From the NCBI GenBank assembly GCA_964563855.1, contig CAZLYU010000011.1, positions 10,146-74,145 of the forward strand: a stretch of DNA of 64,000 bases. Direction: 5' to 3'. Shown piece after piece: positions 1-8,576 of the stretch. Made by a program: the position numbers and the translations under genes. Each line of letters begins with the position of its first letter. Position 1 is the stretch's first letter. The stretch is from JAFGRR01 sp964563855 (GTDB lineage: Bacteria > Planctomycetota > Phycisphaerae > UBA1845 > Fen-1342). The notes beneath the pieces were generated by a model that was not told the origin of the DNA, did no database searches, and saw only the letters and a program-made list of their open reading frames with translations.

Positions 1-294
1 AAACCCCGCCGTCGATTGGTCGACAAACACCGGCGCCACCACATCCACCCCGCCATGAAACTGGTGCAACGCGATCTGCGCCGGCGGCTCGTCCGCCGGC
101 AGCCGCAGATACTCGAGCTGCGCCGGCAAACGATCCGTCGGTCGCCCCACCAGCGCCGCGTACGTGCTCGTCTCCCCACCCTCCGCGATCAGTACACCCC
201 GCGGGTCATACAGCGACACGTGCAGACCGCTCGCCCGCGCCAGACCGCTGGCGAAGTCTTCAAGCAGAGCGGCGTCAACCAGTTCGCGCAGCAT
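1..294 (-). CDS. Partial protein with possible PocR-like sensory domain
   Basis: The first 98 codons of a gene that runs off the left edge are visible, read on the minus strand from an ATG at 294. The N-terminus (LARASGLHVSLYDPRG, then LIAEGG) resembles the start of PocR-type or similar ligand-binding sensory domains, in which a helix is followed by 'sG..v.lyD..G.li'. The visible part has no signal peptide or membrane segment, so it looks like the N-terminal sensor of a cytoplasmic signalling protein. The effector domain lies outside the window. The gene is divergent from the flavoprotein at 399, leaving about 100 bases for both promoters. The domain assignment is inference from a short stretch. 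Confidence 0.5.
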   Translation of the reverse strand, partial: MLRELVDAALLEDFASGLARASGLHVSLYDPRGVLIAEGGETSTYAALVGRPTDRLPAQLEYLRLPADEPPAQIALHQFHGGVDVVAPVFVDQSTAGF

Positions 295-398
295 CGTCAA
301 AGTCCCACCCGTGCAGCCCACACGGGGAGCCGACAGTAGCGGCGCGCGGCTGCGCGTGCAAAAGCCGACCACCCATCCCAACACGCTACGATCCAACC

Positions 399-1532
399 AT
401 GCAAGACACCGACATCGCCATCGTCGGCGCCGGCCCCATCGGCATCGAACTCGCCATCGCCCTCCGCCGCGCCAACGCCGACTACGTGCACTTCGAAGCC
501 GGCCAGATCGGCGAAACGATCATGGGCTATCCACGCAACGCCACCTTCTTCTCCAGCCCCGAACGACTCTCGCTCGCCGGCGTGCAGATTCAAACCCCCG
601 GCCAGGAGAAGATCACCGGAGAACAATACCTCGCCTACCTGCGTTCGCTCGTGTTGCAGTTCGATCTTCCGATCCAAACATACCAACGCGTCACACGCAT
701 CGAACGCGACCCGCGCGAAGACCGCCTCATCCTCACCTCGCAATCACGCGACGCCCAACACACCACCCGCTGCCGACGCCTCGTCCTCGCCATCGGCGAC
801 ATGGCCGGCCCACGCACGCTCGGCATCCCCGGCGAAAATCTCCCCCACGTCAGCCACTTCTTCACCGACCCGCATCAATACTTTCAACAGCGCCTGCTCA
901 TCGTCGGCGGACGCAACTCAGCCGCCGAGGCCGCCCTGCGCTGCTATCGCGCCGGCGCCCACGTTAGCCTCAGCTATCGCGGCGCCGAGCTGAACGAACG
1001 CGTCAAAAGCTGGATCCGCCCCGAGGTGATGTCGCTCGCCCGGCACGGACGCATCGAAGCCCACTTCAACACCACTCCAATCAGCATCACCCCCACCACA
1101 GTCGAACTGGCCGCCTGCCGCGCCGCCGCCGAGCCCAACGCCGCCGCCGAGCCCGACGCCGCTGCCGGCGCCGCGCCCTGCGCCATCGAAGCCGCCAAGC
1201 CCGACACCATCCCCGCCGACTTCGTCTTGCTGCTCACCGGCTACGAGCCCGACCTGTCACTCTTCCGCATGCTCGCGTGCGATATCGACGAAGAAAACGC
1301 CCGCCCCCTCGTCGACCCCAACACCTTCGAAACCACCACCCCAAACGTCTTCGTCGCCGGCACCGCCTTCGGCGGCAACCGACAGCGCTACACCGTCTTC
1401 ATCGAAAACGCCCACAAACACGTCGCCGCCCTCACCAAACACTTCACCGGCAAGACGATGGGCGAACTGGGCCTCGCACCCTACGAATCAATGCACACCA
1501 ACAACAAACGCGAAGACGTACTGGAGCGCTAA
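399..1532 (+). CDS. YpdA-like FAD/NAD(P)-dependent oxidoreductase
   Basis: A 377-residue flavoprotein disulfide-reductase-type protein. The N-terminus has the FAD-binding Rossmann motif GAGPIG (residues 10-15). The following GYPRNATFFSSPE stretch is characteristic of the YpdA family (bacillithiol disulfide reductase-like). A second dinucleotide motif, VGGRNSAAEAA, lies near residue 167, and the C-terminal FAD motif is NVFVAGTAFGG. No CxxC redox pair is seen, as expected for YpdA-like rather than thioredoxin-reductase-like enzymes. An Ala/Pro/Glu low-complexity insertion occupies about residues 241-262. The natural thiol substrate cannot be read from the sequence. The ATG is the first start in frame and gives the expected length. 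It stands alone, divergent from the partial gene at the left edge. Confidence 0.8.
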   Translation: MQDTDIAIVGAGPIGIELAIALRRANADYVHFEAGQIGETIMGYPRNATFFSSPERLSLAGVQIQTPGQEKITGEQYLAYLRSLVLQFDLPIQTYQRVTRIERDPREDRLILTSQSRDAQHTTRCRRLVLAIGDMAGPRTLGIPGENLPHVSHFFTDPHQYFQQRLLIVGGRNSAAEAALRCYRAGAHVSLSYRGAELNERVKSWIRPEVMSLARHGRIEAHFNTTPISITPTTVELAACRAAAEPNAAAEPDAAAGAAPCAIEAAKPDTIPADFVLLLTGYEPDLSLFRMLACDIDEENARPLVDPNTFETTTPNVFVAGTAFGGNRQRYTVFIENAHKHVAALTKHFTGKTMGELGLAPYESMHTNNKREDVLER

Positions 1533-1698
1533 GGAGGCCGCGAGCACGCAAGGGTGAGCTTCTATACGCGAGCACCGCTCAAGGCCCAAATGTTGCTTCA
1601 CGAACACCAGGCGCCCTGCCGATGGCGGATGGCATCGACAGTTCCTCGACCCAACGCCAGAGCGCCCCCGAGGACGAAACGCCCGAAACAACAAAGCC

Positions 1699-2097
<399 letters not shown>

Positions 2098-2214
2098 AAC
2101 CCCATCATACCCGCCACACCCCCCAGCGCCCCGCCGCCCGCTCAAACAGAGCACGAGCCGCCCCCCGCCGCTCCACTGCCGATTCAAATCGGTGTGCCGC
2201 GTGCTGCGGCGAGC

Positions 2215-4152
2215 TCACTCGACCGGCGTCCCGTCGGCGTCAGCGCCGTCTCCGGCGTCATCCCCCGTCAACAACAGCCGCGACTGCACGAAGTCGCTCG
2301 CGATCCGCACCACGACGAAGTAACCGTCGCGCTCACGCAGCCATGTCGCGTGCTCGGCGGCGAACGAGGCAACCTCCGCTTCCGGCGGCGCGCTGAATGG
2401 CGCCGGCCACCGCGCACCAGCCGCGAACGTCAGCCGATACGCCGGCCGGTCTGGCGTCGCGATGTAGAAGAAATGCTCCGCGCGACTGAGCGGTTCATGA
2501 AAGCGGAACTGCAGCGCCGTCACGCCCTGCTCGTCCGCCGCGATCACCGTGGTGTCGAATCGCTCGCCGGCGACGACGTCGCCCGCTTGCAGCGCTTCGC
2601 CCCCCCGCATGCCGTTGATCAGCATTCGCCCGGTCAGGCCGGCGAAGTAGCCTGGCGCCGCCGTTTCCAGCAGCAGCGTCCGCTCGTCGAGCTGCGTCAA
2701 CGTGCTCGGCTGGGTCATCATCAGCGGGTGCGGCGCGAACGTCAGCACGTGGCCGGTGATGTCCGGCTGGTCATACTTCTCGCGTAGCGCGACCGGCGCA
2801 TAGATCCCGCCGATTGGCCAGTTGATGAAGAATAGCTGCGCCCCTTCAGGCAACGTTGGCGTGGTTTCGCGAATGTCGGCGTACAGCAGTTGCTCGCTGC
2901 GCACCACCCCGCGCCATGTGACGCGATAGACGAAGCTGGTCCAGAGCATGCCGGCGATAATCAATCCGACCACCACCGGCCGCCACACGCCGCGCAACCG
3001 ACGGACGAGCACGGCCAGCATGACCGCATACGCGATCGCCGGCAGATAGCTGAAGTGCGGCATGATGAAGACCGGCACAACGGGGAGAAATCCGAGCAGC
3101 AGCCAGGTCGGCCAGACGAGCGCGGTGGGTTCGCGTCGCGCGGCCCAGGCGTAGACGCCAAACGCCAGCAGCAGCATCACCCCGAGCGCGACGTGCTGCC
3201 ATCCGAGTTGCATTGCTTCGACGCCGGTGCCGACGCCCAGAAACATCGGCGTTTGCCAGATCTGCGCGACCAGGAGGTGGGCCAGTTTGGTCAGCGCCCA
3301 CAGCACATACGCGGGACCTTCAGGAGTGGTGAAGTAGATATTGGGTGCGTCGCGATTTGGGAAGATCAGCAGACGCCAGCCCAGGTAGACAGCGGTCGCG
3401 AGCGCGAGCAGCGCGTGCAGCTTCCACCGGCGGCGCAGCGTTGCAAAGCCGCCGAGCGACCAATCAATGACGAGGACGAGCGGCGCGAAGATGACGGCCG
3501 ACTCGCGCGCGAACAAGGCCGCGAGCCACAACCCGGCGGCGGCCAGCATCCACCCCGCACGCAGCCGAGGTGTTTCACGTGAAACACGCGCAGCGGGTCG
3601 CCAGCCGTGCGCCGCGATGGCGTAGCACAACACCGCCGCCGCGAACAGACAGCCCCCCACGAGCGCATTGCGGGCGGCGATCCAACTGACGGCGTAGACG
3701 GCGTGTCCGTTGATCACGAACACAACCCCGGCAAAAAACGCCAGCGGCGCGCTGCCGAGCGCCCACAGCGCGAGCGCAAACACCAGCGCCGCCGTCGCCC
3801 AATGCCAGATGAGCGCAGCGGCGTGGACGCCGATCGGGTTGCCGCCGGTGATGACGTACTCGACCTTCATCGCCAACATCGAGACGGGTCGTGCATAGCG
3901 CCACTGCAGGGGTTGCTCTTGCCACCAGAGATTGTTGAGCGGTCCGGGGAGGTCGAACGTCGCGGCTTCGGTCAGCCCGGCGGGCGTCCAGGGGTAGTCG
4001 CGCAGGGTGGCGCGGTGCCAGTGATCATCGAAGAACAGTCCGTCGTTCAAACTCCAGCCGTGCACGATGAACACCGCGAGGGCGAGTCCGGCCAGCGCGA
4101 GCACTGCGTGGCGTGTGGTGCGCGACTTTGTGGGCCGGCCAGCGGCGTTCAT
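2215..4152 (-). CDS. Polytopic membrane protein, GT-C glycosyltransferase-like
   Basis: A 645-residue protein with an N-terminal membrane segment (about residues 15-32) followed by LNDGLFFDDHWHR. An acidic pair in the first periplasmic loop is typical of GT-C fold glycosyltransferases that use polyprenyl-phosphate sugars. Roughly ten hydrophobic segments fill the first 430 residues, and the last 200 residues are mostly soluble. Its start codon overlaps the stop of the sulfatase-like gene upstream (ATGA at 4149-4152), so the two are translationally coupled. It is the last protein gene of the minus-strand cluster, where it could add sugar to, or flip, a lipid product. The GT-C assignment rests on topology and the DD motif only. 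An O-antigen-type membrane protein is an alternative. Confidence 0.55.
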   Translation of the reverse strand: MNAAGRPTKSRTTRHAVLALAGLALAVFIVHGWSLNDGLFFDDHWHRATLRDYPWTPAGLTEAATFDLPGPLNNLWWQEQPLQWRYARPVSMLAMKVEYVITGGNPIGVHAAALIWHWATAALVFALALWALGSAPLAFFAGVVFVINGHAVYAVSWIAARNALVGGCLFAAAVLCYAIAAHGWRPAARVSRETPRLRAGWMLAAAGLWLAALFARESAVIFAPLVLVIDWSLGGFATLRRRWKLHALLALATAVYLGWRLLIFPNRDAPNIYFTTPEGPAYVLWALTKLAHLLVAQIWQTPMFLGVGTGVEAMQLGWQHVALGVMLLLAFGVYAWAARREPTALVWPTWLLLGFLPVVPVFIMPHFSYLPAIAYAVMLAVLVRRLRGVWRPVVVGLIIAGMLWTSFVYRVTWRGVVRSEQLLYADIRETTPTLPEGAQLFFINWPIGGIYAPVALREKYDQPDITGHVLTFAPHPLMMTQPSTLTQLDERTLLLETAAPGYFAGLTGRMLINGMRGGEALQAGDVVAGERFDTTVIAADEQGVTALQFRFHEPLSRAEHFFYIATPDRPAYRLTFAAGARWPAPFSAPPEAEVASFAAEHATWLRERDGYFVVVRIASDFVQSRLLLTGDDAGDGADADGTPVE

Positions 4153-5738
4153 TCGAGGTAACCCAGCGCACGCAGCCGCGCTTCGACCTGTCCCTGCTCG
4201 TCAGCCGAGACCGACAACGACGCGGCCGCGATCGCGGGCGCCGCACAGAAGTCGTCCGCAAGCGATCGCATTTCGTCGCACCGTTGCGGCTGCTGCGTCG
4301 CGAGGTTGACGCGTTCGCGCGGGTCCGCTTGCAGGTCGTAGAGTTCGATCGGCAGTTCGGCGTTGTGCGGGCCGTAGCTGAACTTCCATTGCTCGGTGCG
4401 CACGCCGCGAATCTCCAGATCGCGCGGCAGTCCGGACACCGAGACGAAGGCGGGCTTGGGCGTCCATGGCTGCTGGTCGAATAGGGGTTGTAGCGAGCGG
4501 CCTGGGGCGTCATCCACGGTCGGAAGGCCGAGGAGGTCAAGCAGCGTTGGCAGAATGTCGACCTGGCGCACCATGTGTGAGGTGCGTTGCGGCGTGAGGC
4601 GCTGAGGCCAGCGAATCACGAGCGGCACGCGGACGAGCGCGTCGTAGACGTGCAGCATGTGGCCCTCGTCGAGGTTGTGACGGAACGAGTTGAGCCACAT
4701 GCGCAGATGCATGTCGAGCAAGCGGTCCTGGCCGATGCGCCGCAGCAGTCGCTGGAGTTTGCCTTCGGCACGGTTGGCGTCGAGCAGGCCGGCGCGTTTG
4801 ATCATCGCGGTCAGCTTGCGCGGGACGCCGAGCGCGAACAGGTCGCGTAGTGTGAGCCAGGGGGTGAGGGTGGCGAGGACGAGGCGATCGCGCCAGGCGG
4901 ACCGTCGGCCGTCGCGGACGCGCTGTCGGAGGTCGTCGAGGCTGAGGTCGCGCAACATAGCGGCGCCGACGCCGTAGAACTGTTGGAGCATGCTCGGTCC
5001 GGCCCAGCCGGCGAGATCGGCTGGGATGAGGCCGCGGGCGTCGTCGGCCAAGAGGGCCTGTCGGGCGTAGTCGACGGCGGTTCCGGGGAGGTATGGCTCG
5101 TCGGCGAGTTTTTCGCCGTGGTCGCCGGTGAAGATGACGACCGTGTCGTCGCTGAGCGCGTCGAAGATGCGACCGAGTTGCTGATCGAGGGCCGAGATGC
5201 TGCGCTCGTAGCTGTCGGCGCCATAGTCGGGTTTGTCGTAGTCGGCGGGAACCTGGCGCTCGGGGTGGAGCTCCCACAAGTGCAGCATGACGAACCACGG
5301 CGCCTGGTAGGCTTCGCCGCGGAGGCGGGCGATGAGATCGTCGCCCCAACTGGTGTGGAGATAGTCGAGGGGTGCGCGGTACTCATATTTTTTGAAGCCG
5401 CGGTTGAGTCCCATCTCGGGCAAGAGCGGGCCGGTTGCTTCGGCGTAGGTGTGGTAGCCGGCGTCGGCCAGTCGGTTGGTGAGCAATTCGACGCTGTCGG
5501 GCAGTTGATAGCCCCAGACGGTGTGCACGCCATGCTCGGGGCTGTAGCGCGCGGTGAGGAGCGAGGAGAAGCTGGGGGTGGTACACGCTTTCTCGACGAT
5601 GCACGTATCCGCGACGGCGCTGGCTGCGCAGAGGCGGTCGAAGTGGGGCGTGACCGTGCGGCGATTGGCGGCGAGGTAGCGATCGGCCCGCGCGCAGTCG
5701 ACGACGATCAGGAGAATATTCGGCTGAGAAACACCCAT
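4149..5738 (-). CDS. Sulfatase-fold (alkaline phosphatase superfamily) hydrolase
   Basis: A 529-residue member of the sulfatase/alkaline phosphatase superfamily. It begins PNILLIVVDCARADR, where D14 is the first metal ligand. CTTPSFSSLLTARYSPEHGV (residues 52-71) is the active-site helix region, and TGDHGEKLAD supplies later metal ligands. Canonical sulfatases have C-x-P-S-R, with the Cys matured to formylglycine. Here the residue two before Pro55 is Thr53, and Cys52 is one place off, so a Thr nucleophile, as in phosphodiesterases or phosphotransferases, is more likely than a true sulfatase. No signal peptide is seen. The ATG at 5738 lies inside the 3' end of the SDR gene (31-base overlap). 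The open frame extends further upstream, but that part only mirrors the neighbouring gene. Confidence 0.8.
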   Translation of the reverse strand: MGVSQPNILLIVVDCARADRYLAANRRTVTPHFDRLCAASAVADTCIVEKACTTPSFSSLLTARYSPEHGVHTVWGYQLPDSVELLTNRLADAGYHTYAEATGPLLPEMGLNRGFKKYEYRAPLDYLHTSWGDDLIARLRGEAYQAPWFVMLHLWELHPERQVPADYDKPDYGADSYERSISALDQQLGRIFDALSDDTVVIFTGDHGEKLADEPYLPGTAVDYARQALLADDARGLIPADLAGWAGPSMLQQFYGVGAAMLRDLSLDDLRQRVRDGRRSAWRDRLVLATLTPWLTLRDLFALGVPRKLTAMIKRAGLLDANRAEGKLQRLLRRIGQDRLLDMHLRMWLNSFRHNLDEGHMLHVYDALVRVPLVIRWPQRLTPQRTSHMVRQVDILPTLLDLLGLPTVDDAPGRSLQPLFDQQPWTPKPAFVSVSGLPRDLEIRGVRTEQWKFSYGPHNAELPIELYDLQADPRERVNLATQQPQRCDEMRSLADDFCAAPAIAAASLSVSADEQGQVEARLRALGYLE

Positions 5739-6745
5739 TTTTTGTACCGACCTACCGGCGTGCGTGATCGACTCAGCCAGACGCGGAAGCGTCGCATGCC
5801 TTCCTCGAAGCTGACTTGCGGCCGCCAGCCGAGATCGTGGCGGATGCGGCGCGCATCGACAAGTTGATCGACGCCCATGAGCGCGACTCCGGAGCGGGTG
5901 ATGACGGGCTCGAATCCACCGGCGGCGGCGACCCACTCCGCCCAGCCGGCTGCGAAGATGCTGACGGGCAAGCCGGGCCCGGTCCATGTGGGCGGGAAGT
6001 GCAGGGACGTGAGATGTTGATCGAGGAAGTCGCGCTGGGTGACGCGCTCGTCGCTGGCGGCGTCGTAGATTCCGCAGGCTTGGGGGTCGAGCGCGGCGCT
6101 CCAGATCGCGTGGGCGGCGTCGTCGACGTAGATGGTTGCGATGCGATTTTCGCCGCGCCCGGTGGTGAACATGCGATCCTGCCGGGAGTAGTAGTATTTG
6201 AGTTGCCGAATGAGGGCGTGGTTGCCGGGTCCGTAGACGAAGGCGATGCGCACGATGGTCCAAGGTACGCCGGCGGCGTCGCAGGAGCGCATGACGAGGC
6301 GTTCGGCGTGGGCTTTCGCGATTCCGTAAAAATTAGGCGGTCGCGGTCGGACGGGTGTTCGGTCGGCGCAGACGCCGCGGACGGGGTCTGTATTGCTGTA
6401 AACCACAGCGGAGCTGACGTAGACGAAGCGTGCTGGGCGTCGCGGCAGTGCGACGGCGAGGAGGTTTCGGGTGGTGTCGACGGTTCCGGCTTTGAAAGCG
6501 GGCCATCCGCCGCCGAGGCTGACGTGGGCGGCGGCGTGGACGACGGCGGCGCCGGGGGTGACGAATGCAGACAAAGAGGCGGCGTCGTCGAGGGATCCGG
6601 GGACGACGGTGATGCGTAGGTCGTTGAAGCGTGGCGCCGCGTTTGGGCGGCGCACGAGGGCGCGGACGTTGGAAACGGTTTCGGGGATGCTGCGGACGAG
6701 CGCTGATCCGAGAAAGCCGGTGGCGCCGGTCAGAGCGACGTTCAT
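5708..6745 (-). CDS. Extended SDR: NAD(P)-dependent epimerase/3-beta-HSD-like
   Basis: A 345-residue extended short-chain dehydrogenase. It has the nucleotide-binding GATGFLG motif (residues 7-13), the catalytic Tyr-Lys pair in YGIAK (Y140, K144), and an upstream serine in FVYVSSAVVY. FAYVGPGN-type residues follow the active site, as in sugar epimerases and 3-beta-hydroxysteroid dehydrogenase/OleD-like reductases. Starting at the ATG at 6745 puts the Rossmann motif at the very N-terminus, as expected. That ATG overlaps the stop of the upstream methyltransferase-like gene (ATGA, 6742-6745). Because a ketoacyl synthase III-like gene lies two genes upstream, a role in reducing a beta-keto lipid intermediate, as OleD does after OleA, is an attractive but untested reading. 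A nucleotide-sugar epimerase is the alternative. Confidence 0.75.
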   Translation of the reverse strand: MNVALTGATGFLGSALVRSIPETVSNVRALVRRPNAAPRFNDLRITVVPGSLDDAASLSAFVTPGAAVVHAAAHVSLGGGWPAFKAGTVDTTRNLLAVALPRRPARFVYVSSAVVYSNTDPVRGVCADRTPVRPRPPNFYGIAKAHAERLVMRSCDAAGVPWTIVRIAFVYGPGNHALIRQLKYYYSRQDRMFTTGRGENRIATIYVDDAAHAIWSAALDPQACGIYDAASDERVTQRDFLDQHLTSLHFPPTWTGPGLPVSIFAAGWAEWVAAAGGFEPVITRSGVALMGVDQLVDARRIRHDLGWRPQVSFEEGMRRFRVWLSRSRTPVGRYKKWVFLSRIFS

Positions 6746-7323
6746 CGCTGCTTGGCGGTCAGGCGCGGCAGCCAGCGTGGGGTTGTGCGCATGTAGGTGC
6801 GGTAGGCCTGCCCGAAGCGGCGCTCGAGGAGCGGTTCTTCGAGCCAGATGACCTGGAGGTGGGCGAGGGGTATGGCGATGAGGAAGAGCAGCGCGATGCC
6901 GGTGGATGAGTACGCCAGGGCCAAGCCGAGGAAGCAGACCACGAGGCTGCCGGCGATGGGATTGCGTGCGTATCGGAACGGGCCGCTGGCGACGAACTCG
7001 GCGGGCGGGTCGAACTCGACGTAGGCGCCGCGTCCGCGGGCGCTGAGCAGATAGGACGCGTAAAGATAGAGGGCGAGCGACACGCCGAAGATGAGCCAAC
7101 CGAGTGTGCGGAGCGGGATACCGACTTCGACGCGCCATGTGGGGAGGGCGACATCGAGCCGAAAGGCGAGCCAGGGTAGCGCGACGAGCATGACCGCGAG
7201 GAAGGCGGCGGCGTACGCGAGCATGCGCACGGGGAGCGGGATGCGGCTGAGCTTATGGACAAGCGGGTTGTGTGAACTGGCTTCGGTTTGGGCCACCGGG
7301 CTGCGCGACACTTTCTGGGGCAA
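6742..7323 (-). CDS. Isoprenylcysteine carboxyl methyltransferase-like membrane protein
   Basis: A 193-residue integral membrane protein with about four hydrophobic segments. The C-terminal signature of the ICMT/phospholipid-methyltransferase-like family is clear: ASGPFRYARNP, then EEPLLERRFGQAY, then a basic tail. These motifs bind S-adenosylmethionine and the head group in the family. Proteins of this group often sit in lipid or polyketide clusters, where they methylate a small carboxyl, hydroxyl or amine group. The start is the least secure in this run: TTG at 7323 is the first start in frame, with no clear ribosome site, and a GTG four codons later is equally possible. The stop overlaps the SDR start, so the two are coupled. 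Confidence 0.7.
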   Translation of the reverse strand: MPQKVSRSPVAQTEASSHNPLVHKLSRIPLPVRMLAYAAAFLAVMLVALPWLAFRLDVALPTWRVEVGIPLRTLGWLIFGVSLALYLYASYLLSARGRGAYVEFDPPAEFVASGPFRYARNPIAGSLVVCFLGLALAYSSTGIALLFLIAIPLAHLQVIWLEEPLLERRFGQAYRTYMRTTPRWLPRLTAKQR

Positions 7324-7341
7324 AGGCGATGCGGGCGGCGC

Positions 7342-8469
7342 TTACCAGCGCACGACGAAGCCGGCGCTCATCCACTTGCTGCTTTCGACCGAGTGGAGGA
7401 GGCAGACTTGTCCGTCGGTGAGTTCCTGATTTCGGACCATCTCATCGAAGTGCAGCAGAATCGAGGCGCCGCCGACGTAACCGGTGTTGCGGGCGCGGAA
7501 TTTCATTTGTTCGGTGGTGGCGCCGAAGTGCTTGCTGAAACGTTCGATGTTGTCTTCGTAGAGCTGCATGGTGGGGATGGAGCCGATGTAGTGCTGGATG
7601 TCGTCGCCGTTCAAACCGAGGCGTTCGACCATGCGGACGGCGCCGTCGAACAAGCGCGGTCCGGCGAAGCGGTTGACGGCGGAAAAATCCTGATCGAGGT
7701 GATGGAGGCCGGCGTCGACAACTCCGGACGGGTTGGCGTTTTTGACGAGGTCGGCGACACCGGCTCCGGCGGTCATGGCGGGCGGGAGCTTTCCGCCGAC
7801 GGATTCGACGAAGCAGCCGAGGACTTCGCGCGGGACGCGTTCGTCGGGTGCGGCTTCGACGGCCTCGAGCAGGACGGCGCCGGCGCCATCGGCGAGGATG
7901 TAGCGCAGGGCGGCCTGGGTCTTGTTCATCTTGGCCTGGTTGAAATAGCTGGCGCGGAGATAGACGCTCGAGAGCTGCACATAGGTGACGAGCGCGGTTT
8001 TGTAGCGGCCGAGCGCGAGCGCGTCGAAGGCGACCTGCATGGCCTTGCCGACGCCGGAGCAGTTCGAGTGGATCTCCATTTCGGCGCATTGCTCGATGCC
8101 GAGCTTTTCCTGCAGCGTGGTGGAGGTTGGCGGCGTGGTCTGGTCGTAGCTGGGGCTGGAGATCAGCAACAGCTCGACGTCGTCGGGGCGTTTGTTAGCT
8201 GCGTCGAGCGCTTGGCGCGACGCCTCCAAGCCCATGTCCGCAATGGTATGCGTGAGCTGTTTGGTCTCGGGGTCGACCGCGAAATGACGATACTCGATGC
8301 CGCTGCCGGCCCGCATGCGGGGTCCGACGTTGCTGATGAAGGACTGAACGCGCGGGGGCGCGTCGTCCAAGCGACCGAGCACGTCGTCGATCCGGTCGTT
8401 TGACACCGGTTCATTCGGAAGGAAGGAACCGGTGCCCGCGATGCAAACGGCGTACGGCGCTCTCCTCAT
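7342..8469 (-). CDS. 3-oxoacyl-ACP synthase III (KAS III)-like enzyme
   Basis: A 375-residue thiolase-fold condensing enzyme. It opens with IAGTGSFLPNEPVSND, typical of FabH/OleA-type proteins, and carries the nucleophile in EIHSNCSGVGKAM (Cys137). The C-terminal half has RNTGYVGGAS, which supplies the catalytic Asn-Gly motif. The usual catalytic His of the HQAN motif is not at its normal place: the aligned stretch reads HYIGSIPTMQ. The ATG at 8469 was chosen because GAGG lies six bases upstream; TTG and ATG codons 6-12 bases earlier are alternatives. It heads the second half of the minus-strand cluster and probably makes or transfers an acyl chain for it. It is unlikely to be the housekeeping FabH, because no other fatty-acid synthesis gene is near. 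Confidence 0.8.
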   Translation of the reverse strand: MRRAPYAVCIAGTGSFLPNEPVSNDRIDDVLGRLDDAPPRVQSFISNVGPRMRAGSGIEYRHFAVDPETKQLTHTIADMGLEASRQALDAANKRPDDVELLLISSPSYDQTTPPTSTTLQEKLGIEQCAEMEIHSNCSGVGKAMQVAFDALALGRYKTALVTYVQLSSVYLRASYFNQAKMNKTQAALRYILADGAGAVLLEAVEAAPDERVPREVLGCFVESVGGKLPPAMTAGAGVADLVKNANPSGVVDAGLHHLDQDFSAVNRFAGPRLFDGAVRMVERLGLNGDDIQHYIGSIPTMQLYEDNIERFSKHFGATTEQMKFRARNTGYVGGASILLHFDEMVRNQELTDGQVCLLHSVESSKWMSAGFVVRW

Positions 8470-8576
8470 GCACATCCTCAATCTGCGTGCCGACCTTCTG
8501 GTCGCGTCGGGTCAGCGAGCGCTGCCACGGCGCTTACTCGCCCAAGCCCGCATCTTTTCGGAACGCGCAGCGGCTG

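Noticed and set aside
2215..4152. Exosortase candidate for the PEP-CTERM proteins
   Set aside because: It is polytopic, but the characteristic Cys, Arg and His residues of exosortases were not found. The DDHW loop and soluble C-terminus fit GT-C better.
5739..6263. Upstream extension of the sulfatase-like frame to 6263
   Set aside because: It overlaps the SDR gene, has shadow-like composition, and the family normally begins with PNILLIVVD near the N-terminus.
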